Below are positions 31,046 to 41,537 of a stretch of DNA of 64,000 bases, in pieces. Below the pieces are notes generated by a model that worked only from the letters and a program-made list of their open reading frames with translations, ran no database searches and was not told where the DNA came from. The stretch is from assembly GCA_016648135.1 (NCBI GenBank), contig JADDOH010011108.1:1-64000 (forward strand). Reading direction: 5' to 3'. The stretch comes from Agrypnia vestita. Taxonomy: Eukaryota > Arthropoda > Insecta > Trichoptera > Phryganeidae. A program made the translations under genes and the position numbers. Numbering within the stretch: position 1 is the stretch's first letter; each line of letters begins with the position of its first letter.

Positions 31046-31744
31046 ATAAATAGTGGGGGGTGCGAAAGAAACAGGTGATAGGGTGAAAGGGAACATATTC
31101 AAAATAGGACTGTAAATTAAATTTTTTTGGTTGTTAATAATAGATTCATTATTATTTATAGCTTTCTTAATCTCAAGGGCCTCTAAATTATTAAGGCGTC
31201 TACTTTTACTATTAATGTGAAGAATGTTGACCCCTGTATTTTTATTAAAACTATGGTTACTCTCAATAATATGATTGGAAAATTCGGAAAAATTTGAATT
31301 ATTTAAGCATCTAATATATTCTTTAATCCTTATATCAAAATTACGACTCGTTTTTCCAATATGAAAAGAGGGACAGTCATTACATTTTAGTTTATAAACA
31401 CCCGAGTGAGTCAATTCGTGATCTTTATCTTTAACATTTCTCAAAAAGTTACCAATATTATTTGTTGTATAGAAAGATGTTTTTATAGATGGAGGGTGAT
31501 TTTTCGAACATTCAATTGAAAAATTGTCAATATATAAAATTCTATGCCATTGTTTAATATCATCGTTATTTTTGTAATTATTGAATAAAAATTTATTTGT
31601 GGCTATTTTATTAAGTTTTTTGTTTAGAATTTTATCAATCAAATTAGGAGAGTAACCATTGTTTGTGGCAATTTGTTTTATTATGGACAGCTCAGTAAGA
31701 AAATTAATATCAGACAATGGAACGTTAACAAGTCGGTGTATCAT
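31028..31744 (-). pseudogene. Penelope-like element protein, C-terminal part with GIY-YIG endonuclease
   Basis: An open 238-codon frame. It starts in the thumb region after the reverse transcriptase (HRLVNVPLSDINFLTELSII, IATNNGYSPNLIDKI). It then has the GIY-YIG nuclease signature HSGVYKLKCNDCPSFHIGKT followed by SRNFDIRIKEYI, with the Arg and Glu expected in the active site, and a C-terminal INNQKNLIYSPILN segment. The reverse-transcriptase core is missing, so the copy is 5'-truncated, although this part is uninterrupted. The last few residues are encoded by the terminal repeat. It would reverse-transcribe and cut DNA for retrotransposition. Confidence 0.9.
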
Positions 31745-31774
31745 GGAATGGAAGGCTGAATGTTTATGTATTTA

Positions 31775-31945
31775 TACCACTATTTACCCCCATTTGGCCA
31801 CTTAACACTGAAGTATGATTGTTTATAATTTTTGTAAAGTTCAATTAATATTGGATATACCCTGACGAAGGAACGTCGTTTCCGAAACCGGTTGGTTTTA
31901 CCAAATAAATTTTAGTGGTGTAAACAAAGTTAACTAGTTTAATTA
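31775..31945 (+). repeat. inverted Penelope terminal repeat at the 5' side
   Basis: Inverse copy of 30895-31045 placed upstream of the truncated PLE frame, an arrangement known for PLEs. Contains CCATTTGGCCACTTAACACT, TTTATAATTTTTGTAAAGTT and the hammerhead motif at 31855-31900, then the shared end AAATAAATTTTAGTGGTGTA. Confidence 0.8.
31855..31900 (+). ncRNA. hammerhead ribozyme motif (intact core)
   Basis: CTGACGA (31862-31868), stem II GGAAC/GTTTCC with loop GTC, GAAA (31884-31887), CCGG (31888-31891), then TT with the predicted cut after 31893. Stem I pairs ACC before the core with GGT after the cut. The variable core base is C here and T in the minus-strand twin; both are allowed in hammerheads. 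Confidence 0.7.
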
Positions 31946-32360
31946 TATTCATAATGAATAACCACAAAGTAATAGCAAAATACAACAGTAATAAATAAAA
32001 CCTTTATGATTACCGTCCATCAGGGAAAGTCTGGCGGTCGCTGGCTGCTGCTCTATGACGACAGTACAATATCGTATTGTAACGATGTCATCTTCAAAAC
32101 TTCATTGTGTCGCACTTCTTAACGCTACGCAGACAATACCCCACAAAATTCCGTCAGCCCTAGCGATTATGTTATACGTAATACAGATCTGGGACCAGCT
32201 TAGCAGACGGAATAAGGGGATGACAAGGGATGTGCGAGAAATGTAAAGATGCAAAGGGAGGATCTATGACGTCACTAGACCCCTTTGTGCCCCAGTCAAG
32301 ACGAGAACGCAACCCTTTGAACTATTCATGATACTGTAAGTAACAAACTTTATAACATCT
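31946..32360. other. no gene seen
   Basis: A 63-codon frame at 32055 has no recognisable domain. Otherwise nothing supported. Confidence 0.4.
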
Positions 32361-32662
32361 TTCTTTTTTATCTCGTAGCGTCTGCGGTTTGTTATCTGCC
32401 GGAAAAACTTTGGATCGATTTTTAACCCTTTTCCCGCGATCCAATCGAGCTGAAACTTTGCAGGCAGACTCGTGGCGACGATAAAGATGATATAACAAAT
32501 GTTCGTTTAAATTTTTTCAATAATTATAGAATAATTTTAAATTTTTCGAAATTTTAATGGTTTTTTCAAATTGGATGACCCCGACGCGTGCAGTAGGCAA
32601 GAAACCTGATTCAATGAGAAAGGGAGTGTAACAAAAACTTGGTTTTTATGGGTTAGTTTTTT
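32361..32662 (-). repeat. MITE-like family E, shortened copy
   Basis: Shares AAAAACTTTGGATCGATTTT, CCCTTTTCCCGCGATCCAAT, CAGACTCGTGGCGACGAT and the end AAAACTTGGTTTTTATGGGT with five other copies in the window. Internally deleted relative to the ~530-bp forms. Confidence 0.75.
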
Positions 32663-33406
32663 ATTATTACTATTTTTTACCGTAAACACCAAGACAATGA
32701 AACAATCTGCCTCGTACGCATGGCTTACACGTACTAATTCGCAGGCTCGTGCAATGAGAACATTGAAGCATGACCTTTAAATGAACATATATTTTAGAAA
32801 AATTTTTTTTATATATTTATGTGAAAGAATATTGTGATATATTGAAATATGAATAAATGAATAATATAATAATAAATTGAGATAGGAATATTACGAGATG
32901 CATGTTTCATTTCGATTTTTTTCTTAATACATGGTTACGTAAGAGTCATGCTTCAATGCCCCCACTGCATGCCCCTGTTAATTCGATTGTCTTTTTTAAA
33001 TGGAAAGAGGTCTAAAAAGGTGATTTTGAGCTGTGAATTTGAGTTTGGGGGTAGTTGAGGTATCTCTAGATCTCGTCGATCGAAAGTCGCTTCTTATATT
33101 TATTTGGTTTCTTATTGTAAGAATTTACATTCGTGAGATTTTTCTTTAAGGTTCTCTTCAGTGCACTAAAAATAGCCACATTTAAAAAAAATATTTCAAT
33201 CATCATTTCTAGTGGACAGAAGCAAATGTAGGAGAACCAATAGTTTCTTTTTTTTAATGTTGCCATTACATTTTTACCTCTTGCAAAACTGTATTTATAG
33301 TTTAAACGCAAGGATTTCATTACAGTATATGTATATTTCCTTAATTAATTGTCCCTATATATATAAAACTACAATATTAAATCTTTTATGCTTTTAAGTA
33401 TTCACT

Positions 33407-33545
33407 TCACAATTCACTGCAGAATGTATTTTGTGTTTTTTCTATATTTTTTTGACCCGTTACATTTTCTATTCTATCCGGTAGTTTGTAGAATAATTTT
33501 GGTATTACGCACTTTTTGGTCCTGTGTTTGTAATAATTGTTTGTT
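33407..33545 (-). pseudogene. LINE C-terminal fragment
   Basis: Minus-strand residues HRTKKCVIPKLFYKLPDRIE and NVTGQKNIEKTQN match the plus-strand fragment at 39.6-39.75 kb (TKQCVIPKLFNKLPDKKKYN, GTKKYIKDIKEI). This is the extreme C-terminus of a jockey/CR1-like LINE protein. The frame continues into the adjoining family E repeat, a junction caused by insertion. Confidence 0.6.
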
Positions 33546-33628
33546 TTTACTCCCTTTATATTAACTCGTGGCGTCTGCTTGCTTGCCGTCAACAAAAACT
33601 TTGGATTCGATTTTTGGATCGAAATTGC
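33543..33628 (-). repeat. MITE-like family E, end fragment
   Basis: TTTTTACTCCCTTTATATTA, CTCGTGGCGTCTGCTTGCTT and AAAAACTTTGGATTCGATTT match one end of the family. Truncated directly after. Confidence 0.7.
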
Positions 33629-33654
33629 CTTGCAATATAATTAGTAATATAAAT

Positions 33655-34260
33655 AATTAATGTGAATTAATATTAACTGTTCGAAGAATATTTTTTCTTC
33701 TTCTGTATGAAGGCTTGAACTTTGTGGTGACATTATTATTAAAATAAAACACAAATCACTTTGTTTTCACCACTTTATTAGAATAAACAATCTACATGTT
33801 TCGAGAACAATGTTTCTCTTCTTCAGGATTATTGTGTACTAAAGATTTTTAAAAGTTAAACCAAGCAAATGTATTACGGTGAAGGTTTTGGTGAGGGGGT
33901 TGGTGAGGGGAGGGGGGGGGGTTCGAGGTGTTAATTATAATGGGTCATCTGGACAATGTGGAATGTTAAGTGGAAAAATATTCAAAATAGGATTATGCAA
34001 AAATTTCGTCTGTGTATTTATTATATTAGAATTAATATTAACGTTTTTCCTAATTTCAAGTATATGTTTTATTTGAATTAATATAACTCCATTTGAACAC
34101 ACTCGTCGCTTATTAATTTTAATTATCCGACGAATCAATCGCCGAAAAATGTTTCTCTCTCGCCTGATTTCTTGATAATTTGTAGATAGATTTTTGTGTT
34201 GGTTAAGTAATATACCTTTCGCGCCAGCATTGAAATAACTAAAATAATAATACATTTTTT
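33655..34260 (-). pseudogene. Penelope-like element 3' fragment with terminal repeat
   Basis: Minus-strand frame 33935-34255 ends LEIRKNVNINSNIINTQTKF then LHNPILNIFPLNIPH, the same C-terminal segment as in the PLE at 31.0-31.7 kb (NNQKNLIYSPILNMFPFTL). The preceding part is scrambled, with no intact GIY-YIG domain. Downstream comes a terminal repeat with a hammerhead motif (33785-33832) and the block AAAGTGGTGAAAACAAAGTG, also found at 58.0 and 61.2-61.4 kb. Dead fragment. Confidence 0.78.
33785..33832 (-). ncRNA. hammerhead ribozyme motif (intact core)
   Basis: On the minus strand: CTGAAGA (33820-33826), stem II GAGAA/TTCTC, GAAA (33799-33802), the palindrome CATG (33795-33798), then TA with the predicted cut after it. 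Stem I pairs AATC before the core with GATT after the cut and extends further. All elements of a minimal hammerhead are present. Confidence 0.72.
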
Positions 34261-34607
34261 TTAATTAAGAGGCCATAAATTTTACCCTGTCAGAGCCTGA
34301 CTGGGCACGCCAGCGGTGAGACCTTGCAGAAATAAGGGATGAGGATTAGGGAGGTCTCGGACGTGGGTTCCGCAGACGGATAAGCCAACCCTTGAATAAA
34401 AACATGGGCAGCCGGCTGGTGATGAATATTATGGAGATTAAGGAGATTAAATGTTGGCCTTTCGGTCTAGATTAAAACCGCAGAAGACAAGCTAAATTCA
34501 AAACACAGTGGCCTGTTGTAGCGATAAAAACAAAATAAATTACAAAACTTTATAAAGACATCAAGAGATAACTTTTTTGCTAATTTATTTTTTAATATTG
34601 CACATAT

Positions 34608-35095
34608 CAGCAAGAATAGTATACGGAGCATCAGAATTCTCGCATATAACATCCCTTTTGCGTGAACTACATTGGCTTCGTTTTCCTCAAAGAGTCGAGT
34701 TTAAGTTTTGTTGGTTAATGTACAAGGCGACACATAATATGGCGTCTCTGTATCTTCAAGAGCTCTGCATCCCAGATGACTTAAATAGTAGACGCCAAAC
34801 TCTGAGGTCAGCCACTACTTCAGCTGCAGGAAAGGTTGTAGAACCGACCATCCACAACCAGAAGACTAAGTTTAGTGAACGGGCATTTGCGGTGGCAGGT
34901 CCAAAGGCGTGGAAACTCTCTTCCCTCCGTAATACGGAACAATGCATCAGAAACAGTTTTTAAAAAAAGACTTAAAACGCAGCTTTTTGTAAAATCCTTT
35001 CCATCAAATTAAATACAAGTGTAGGACTAAACGATGTTAGTGTAAAGCGCCCTTGAGGTGATTTTTTTTACGAAAATGGCGCTATAGAAATCATC

Positions 35096-35128
<33 letters not shown>

Positions 35129-35130
35129 CA
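34608..35130 (+). pseudogene. L2/CR1-like LINE 3' end with ATT tail
   Basis: Encodes HITSLLRELHWLRFPQRVEF, KFCWLMYKATHNMASLYLQE and KTKFSERAFAVAGPKAWKLS, the well-known segment after the reverse-transcriptase domain (LRELHWLPV..RI.FK ... RAFAVAGP..WN.LP). The 3' UTR has TGTAAAGCGCCCTTGAGGTG and AAAATGGCGCTATAGAAATC, the signature end of L2/Daphne-type elements. It finishes in an ATT microsatellite at about 35097-35130. Truncated at the 5' side; the remaining frame is open for about 120 codons. Confidence 0.85.
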
Positions 35131-35135
35131 TCATC

Positions 35136-35408
35136 ATCATCACTTTTGACTCTACAACCCCTGGTGGGTCTTGGCCTCCTCAAGAATCTTCCTCCACTCA
35201 TCTCGGTTTAATGCCAGCTCTCTCCAGTTCAGAAGCTCCACGGCAGAGATGTCTTTGAGGACGTTGTCGCTTCATCTTAATGTTGGCCTTCCTAAGCTCC
35301 TTGGCCTTGAGTTGAGCAGGGACTTTGGTGCCTGATGCTCGGTCATTCTCTCCACATGACCCAGCCACGAAGTGTTCCCAGTTTTTTGCACACATAATGT
35401 CACTTAAC
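35136..35408 (-). pseudogene. LINE 3' end (KTHQGL family)
   Basis: Minus strand: ELERAGIKPRDEWRKILEEA then KTHQGL, stop, followed by a GATGATGAT tail. A second copy is at 53337-53510. Upstream residues are in a different frame. The tail abuts the ATT tail of the neighbouring LINE, so two LINEs sit tail to tail. Confidence 0.65.
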
Positions 35409-35757
35409 ACTTCAAACGCTACAAACTAGCTATAAACCGTCCAAAATGATGTATTTTATTATATATATTTCGGCCGCCAGTTGAGGCTGTGAGAATAGCG
35501 CTATATAGAATAGAATAGCGTCTTGATAACGTTAATGGTGGACACAATTAAATACAGAATTATGTTTTTTTGCTTCTTGTATCTCTTTTTTATATTATAT
35601 CTCATTATTATTTGTGCCATCCGGTATCGATAGTGACGGATATTGTTACGTAGAGAATTATATATTTAGATTAATGATTAATATCAATGACATTTGCGAT
35701 TGACGCACTTATTAATTATCATTTTCATTTAACTGAAATATCTCTCCTTTCATCTCA

Positions 35758-36546
35758 TCTTCTTCCCCTTGTCCTATTGGAGTCGGGGACCCATCGCATC
35801 CACAAGGCGCCTCCATTCGTTCCTGTCTTGCGCTGATTGTGCGGCCTCCGTCCATTGTAGTCCCATCCTTTCCTCACACAGTTTCTGGAGATGCCTCCCT
35901 CTACTGTGTCTGGGGCGGTCCACTGGACGTCTTCTCTCAGGTATCGCACTCAGTACTTTCCTAAGATTTCGGTCATCGGACATTCTTAGTACGTGCCCGA
36001 GCTGACTCAGTTGCGATTTTTCTATGAAGAGTAGCAGTAATTCAATGTTTCGATCGTCTCGAATCGAGTTTCTTATTCGATCTGATTTCGTAACCCCTGC
36101 CACTCCTCTCATGTACTTAATTTCGGCCGCTTGGACTATAGAGCGTGTTCGTTCGTTTAGCATCCATATCTGGTGACCGTACGCAAGCGTCGGGCGGTAT
36201 ACCGTTTTGAAGACTGCCATCTTTGCCCCGATACTAAGCTCGGCTTTCCTTATCACTGAGCTGTAGAGAGGAGACAACACACCGCTTGCCGCACCTATTC
36301 TTACATCTATTTCTCCATCCTGCCGTCTGTCGCTGGAGAAATCGACCCCCAGGTATTTGAATCTGTCAACCTGTTTCAGCTGAGTCCCATTAGCGAGTAT
36401 GTTGCACCGAGTTTGGCCCCTTCCTATAGCCATCACCTCTGTTTTGAGGTGCTCATCTTCATTCATTCTTCGTTGAAGCAGTTGATCCACTCTTGAAGTC
36501 CCTCCTGTGATGTCGTTAATCTCGCGAAGTCAGCAAATAGTAAGGA
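35758..36546 (-). pseudogene. LINE reverse transcriptase C-terminal part, 238 codons open
   Basis: From right to left: SLLFADFARLTTSQEGLQEW (36485-36546) is a damaged version of the RT catalytic FADD block, with the second Asp lost. After a frame change comes a 238-codon frame with FKYLGVDFSSDRRQDGEIDV, VYRPTLAYGHQIWMLNERTR, QLGHVLRMSDDRNLRKVLSA and the end LVDAMGPRLQ. Shares its closing part with 26886-27290. Truncated and catalytically dead. Confidence 0.85.
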
Positions 36547-37029
36547 ACTGATTTGAACTGAAGTGAAATATTAAAAAAATATATAATTCAGAGTATTAAA
36601 TAAAAAATAGCGTAGAGTCAATGTTTTCATGTTATTTAATAACAATTTTGAAATCATACATATCTTGAAAACGGAATTAAATCAGCTACTGGATAAGAAG
36701 TTACGGAAGGACATTCTAAATTATTTTTATTGGGAATTACAGTCAATTATGGACATCAGCGTGCACCTAATGTAAATGAGAAACCATTATTCGAGTTTAC
36801 ATGGGGCGCATTGTCATTGTGATATTTATTTACTTATCTTAATCATTTAGTTCTACACATAATGTTGTATGGGCTTATGCATGATTTCACTCAAACATAT
36901 TGAATTCCATCTAGTCATTTAAACGTTTTGACAATAAAATTTTTGCACTCCTGTTTAAACCTCCTTATATTCACCGTGTTTTAAATTTCCTTTGGCAGAC
37001 TATCGATGATTTTTAGACCTTTGTATATC
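36547..37029. other. no gene seen
   Basis: AT-rich, nothing supported. Confidence 0.4.
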
Positions 37030-37345
37030 ACACAATTTCTGACTTATTTTTCGTAAAACGTTGGACTATCACTAAGGGAACTTAAATGGAATATAAAAAA
37101 TTTATTCGTTTAAAAAATTCAGCATAAGTCAAATAAAATGACAAAAACCTTCAACAATATATTTTTCAAATTTATGATTTTAATAATTTTTATTTGATTT
37201 TTACCAAAGCGAGTGAATTTTTGATATAATGATATAAATTAATTTCATGATAGTCTAACGTTAAAAAAAAATAGCCGGAAATATTAAAAAAAATGCAAAT
37301 TTTGATTTCGATTGTCTCCGTAACTGTTGACATTTCACCGAAAGA
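37030..37345. repeat. foldback family A, diverged copy lacking ends
   Basis: TTTCTGACTTATTTTTCGTA, AAACGTTGGACTATCACTAA, then inverted AATTTTTATTTGATTTTTAC, GATAGTCTAACGTT and TCTCCGTAACTGTTGACATT. Inner parts of both arms without the terminal ACAGGGTTATT. Confidence 0.6.
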
Positions 37346-38246
37346 GTAAGAAATATATTATATTCTATTGCAATCGTTATCTTTTATTCAATTCAAATTT
37401 AATGAAGAATACTCCTGTCAACTCACCCTATACAAAAACGACTAATTTGCATATAAACTTGCAGATAGGCGGAAAACTTGCCATATAAAATGAGGGAAAT
37501 TATATAATTGCTTAATTACGCAAAACACTTTTATTTTTATGCTCTCACGTGCCATGACGAGTGTGTGAGCATTTTTTAAAAATGCATAGCGCAAAGTGCA
37601 TGTAACACAGCTTGAAATAAATTAGCCTCGCAATGCTGTTCTATTGTAACCCTTCCCCGACCGTACAATAACTCAGGCGAGTCAAATAATCGTAAAATAT
37701 TTTTGTAAATATGTGTTTCGTGACCACCGAAACGTGTTGGTGTGCTATTGGTCCCATTTGGCGCTCGGAGTTTTGTGCTCCAATCACTGGCCAGGATTTG
37801 AGCTTACGAAAATCCGAACCAGTTGACAATTGGAACCGAGGAGTTCCATTGTCTTAGCTTCTGTTAACCGGAATACGTAACGCGGAATATACTTTGTCTG
37901 CCGCGCAATTTCGCGCACGATTGCTGTTTTTTAAACCCTTTTTTATGATGGTTATATTTATGTAAAAATCAACAACAATCGCTAAAAAGTTGCAGTTTCT
38001 GGTTTCTCAATATACAGAGTTCAATAATTACTTTTATTTCAATAATTACTTGTACAATAAATACTTATTCATTAATTATGAAAATATGTAACAAAATTTA
38101 CTGTCAGAAATGCACGCACATGTTTATCGAATAAAACCATGGAAGAAATAACACTAAAGATATTGTATTTCAATATTTTCGTTTTAAATATATCAAAGAA
38201 TATAAAAATACTCATTTTTAATGCTTTTTTAATTTAAAAAAACACC
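37346..38246. other. no gene seen
   Basis: No supported gene, RNA or repeat boundary. Confidence 0.4.
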
Positions 38247-38795
38247 TTTTTACTCCCTTTATATTAACTCGTGGCGTCCGCTTGCTTGCTTGCCGGCTTG
38301 CCGTCAAAAAAACTTTGGATCGATTTTTGACCCTTTTCCCGTGATCCAATCGAGCTGTAACTTTGCAAGCAGACTCGTGGCGACGATGAAGAAAATTTAT
38401 CCAATTTTCATTAAAAGATAATAATAATTATAGTATAATTTTGAATTTTTAATAGTTTTTTTCAAATCGGAATTATTACCAAAATTTGATTGCTAGCAAC
38501 GGCGGCCCGATAACGTCGCGAAATATTTTCTAAATTTGAATTACTCCGTCGGTATACATAATAGGTACTTCACTACGAATTTCGAAAATCTAAAATGACT
38601 GACAAATGTTTTTAGAATTTAATCTTTTAAGCATGAAGTGTCTTATCAAAGCTCAAAACATCTGACATTTAAGAAATATATTAAATTACTGTAAGTTTAG
38701 TGTTATGTTATATGTTTTAATTCGTCTTTAATTGTTGTTATTTTTTCAAAGAAAGGGAGTATAAGAAAAACTTGGTTTTTATGGGTTAGTTTTTT
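38247..38795 (-). repeat. MITE-like family E, near full-length
   Basis: Runs from CTTTTTACTCCCTTTATATT to AACTTGGTTTTTATGGGTTA. Both ends share ACTCCCTTT as part of an inverted terminal sequence. Interior phrases GATCCAATCGAGCTGTAACT and TCCGTCGGTATACATAATAG recur in copies at 43.6 and 47.4 kb. Immediately adjoined by another copy in the same orientation. Confidence 0.78.
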
Positions 38796-39162
38796 ACTTC
38801 CTTTTTTTAACTCGCGGCGTCTGTTTGCTTGACGAAAAGACTTTGGATCGATTCCAGTTGAAACTTTGAAAGTAGACACGTGGCGACAATCAAGAAGATC
38901 TATCAAATTTTCGTTAAAAAATAATAATAATTATAGTATAATTTAAAATTTTTAATGGTTTTTCATACAACTTATCAGTAAGTTAACAAAGACACTAAAC
39001 CTGATTATAGTATAATTTTGGATTTTCGGAAATTTTTTATTGCTCCCTTTCGTAGCGTCGCCCGACCGAAGCCCAACGCGTAGGTTAAGCGCAAAACCAG
39101 TTTCCACTAGTAAATGATAAAAGGAGTATAATAAAAACTTGGTTTTTATGGGTTAGTTTTTT
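38796..39162 (-). repeat. MITE-like family E, tandem neighbour
   Basis: Begins TTCCTTTTTTTAACTCGCGG and ends AACTTGGTTTTTATGGGTTA; internally deleted. The two copies share a single boundary sequence, suggesting unequal exchange or a nested insertion. Confidence 0.7.
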
Positions 39163-39439
39163 AACAGATAAATAACACAATTAATGCGCGGTTCGAAGAC
39201 GACATTTGGAATGATTTTTTGTCCGGTTTGCGCGGCAAATGAGGTTACTTGACAAATAGAACTCGTTCATTCATTCAAAAACTTGAGATACAACAAAGAA
39301 TAAGCTTTAAAAACCCATAAATGCAGGTAAAATAGACCGAATTCGCATGCCCGTCTAGGGAGCGCAGATCTGCGCTCTGGCACACAGGGGGCACAAATTT
39401 TTTCGCGCATATCTGCGCTTTGGCACACGACCGGTTAAA

Positions 39440-39755
39440 GAAAAAGTAAAACAAGTACAATTAAGAATTATTAAAACTATAGCAAATAAAAAACAAAAAG
39501 AAGGATGTAAGGACCAACCGGAAAACCTATTTAAAATGTATAAAATCTTAACGATCCAAAAACAACTTTACAAATTAAAAACACCAATACATAAAAACTA
39601 AATATAAAAAAAATATATATTACGGAGACAGAACCAAACAGTGCGTAATTCCAAAATTATTCAACAAGCTACCGGATAAAAAAAAATATAACGGGACAAA
39701 AAAATATATAAAAGACATTAAAGAAATACTACAGTGAATTGTGAAGTGGATAGGA
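39440..39755 (+). pseudogene. LINE C-terminal fragment
   Basis: Pieces VKQVQLRIIKTIANKKQKEG and, in another frame, RTKQCVIPKLFNKLPDKKKY with IKDIKEILQ before a stop at 39735. Same protein end as 33407-33545. Preceded by a short tandem duplication (ATCTGCGCTCTGGCACAC and ATCTGCGCTTTGGCACAC at 39367 and 39411). Confidence 0.6.
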
Positions 39756-40049
39756 AAAGCAATAATTAGTTTAATGTGGTAGCTTATTATATAATATGTC
39801 ATAAATTAAGTACAATTAAGTAATGAAATGTACATCACTTATTATAAATAAATCCGTGCGTTCCAGTTTTGCAAGAGGTAATTTGAAAAAAAAAGATTGA
39901 CACCATTCGTGCACCATATCTAAAATACAACGTTTCCGCTGTTCAACATTTTAAGCTTTCCGGAAATAGACGTGTCGATCTGTTTCCGAATTCGACGAAG
40001 CCGTGAGAATCAAGATTGGTCAAAAAGAGAAGTTCGCCGGTGACCACAA

Positions 40050-40113
40050 GCTTAAGCTTATACTGGATCGAGTATACGCTTAAGCGTATACTCGATCCAG
40101 TATAAGCTTAAGC
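40050..40113. repeat. perfect 64-bp palindrome
   Basis: GCTTAAGCTTATACTGGATC then GAGTATACGCTT on the left is the exact reverse complement of the right half, centred between 40081 and 40082, with no loop and no mismatch. It could extrude a cruciform or be a very recent foldback. No flanking duplication or gene association was found. Confidence 0.9.
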
Positions 40114-41080
40114 GAAAATATGGCTGCTTGGGGATATTTTTGATGTGTTACATCTTTCCTCTTGCTTTTCTGCAATCTGTGGCAGTGATTTTGTGAAAAA
40201 GTACGGAAATGCGTAACAGGAAATAAGACGCCCGGTAAGCGCGCGCGATTTCATTTGAGCAATAAGCGCGCGCGATGGAAAAAAATCATCGTTTATAAAC
40301 AAATAATTGTCCAGCAAGTGCCATCACTGTAAAGACGCACACTCACAACAATCGATGCTTCTGATTTTATATATATGCTTCGCGTCTGGTGTTGTAACTT
40401 TGCTACATTTTGGTTAATATCTTCGAAACCATCCAATAACTATTTTTTTTACATTAATATAAACAATAACTACCCTTAATGATTAACATTTTCAAATTTT
40501 ATGTAATTTATGTGATTATTTTTAAATATTTATTCAAAGTTTTCATACAATATGTATGGCGGCACACTACCGCCATCTATGGAAATAAATAAAAACATAT
40601 AATTGACGAAACACATTTCTAAATAAAAAATGCGTATGTGGATATACGGTACCTACCTAGTGCGGCAAAATTCAATAATAAATAAATGCACATACATTTT
40701 CTTTACTTTTATTTACTAATTAATAAATATATTGGTATTAAGCTTTTTTAAATTTTGATGTTTATTTCCGTCGCTGCTCAACTGATATTTTAAATTGTGC
40801 GATGTCAAATGTTACACACTAATGTAAGGCTCACTCGTTTTTTTATCACCCCGAGGGTTAAAGCTATTTTCCCCGGCTGCAGCGCCACGGAATGCACAGG
40901 GGGCGGTTTACGTGTCCAGCACGGATATGCTAATATGCAAGGATGCATAAATATCGCAATGGAATATGCAACCTTGCCACAAGCAGGGCTGTAAGAAGAT
41001 AAAAAAATAGGAAAATCTACCTGCGAAATCAACCCAAGCGGAGGACATTTGAAAATTTATTATAGAGTGCCACCAGTATA
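40114..41080. other. no gene; contains an octamer-like site cluster
   Basis: No coding region supported. GCGCGCGCGAT occurs twice at 40236-40275. The GC-richer block 40850-41010 contains the regulatory candidate at 40926-40983. Confidence 0.4.
40926..40983. promoter_or_regulatory. candidate cluster of POU/octamer-like sites
   Basis: Within about 55 bp lie ATATGCTAAT, ATATGCAAGG, ATGCATAAAT and GAATATGCAA, each close to the ATGCAAAT octamer or ATGCATAAT-type POU sites. Density is above chance by eye, but there is no experimental or comparative support here. Confidence 0.3.
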
Positions 41081-41516
41081 AATTGGCGTGCGAGGGAGGG
41101 CGTCCCTGTCGCGTAACAGAAGTTGCCAGGGTGTAAATTTATTACACAATACGTAATATACAGAGTATCCGGTACATTGACAAATATATTTTATGATATT
41201 ATAATAGAAATTTGATAGGGCAACATTAAAGAAACAAACAGTAATGGCGGCCGCTCTATTTAGAGTCCTATCAAACGGTAATATTGGTCCATATTTGCTT
41301 TTTCAGCTTCGCAAAACTTTAAAACTACATTGGCAATTGTTCTTGCACCACCTGCAAGGTGTTGCAAGACTGTTTTGGACATAATTCAGTGTATATTGGA
41401 AATCAAGATGTCACAGCTCACGCGCAAATACGAGATTGAGCTGAATGACAGGGCGAGGGGTTACCACCGGGTGCGGGCGGGGCAGGTTTTAGTTCCAAAG
41501 TCGCCGCACGCCAATT
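41081..41516 (+). repeat. MITE family D (AATTGGCGTGCG ends), copy 1
   Basis: Inverted ends AATTGGCGTGCG and CGCACGCCAATT flanked by TA, as in Tc1/mariner-type MITEs. Interior: GAGGGAGGGCGTCCCTGTCG, CAGTAATGGCGGCCGCTCTA, CATTGGCAATTGTTCTTGCA. Copies 2 and 3 at 48069-48481 and 59598-59944. No transposase. Confidence 0.8.
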
Positions 41517-41537
41517 TAGCAAGCTATACAAGCAAGT

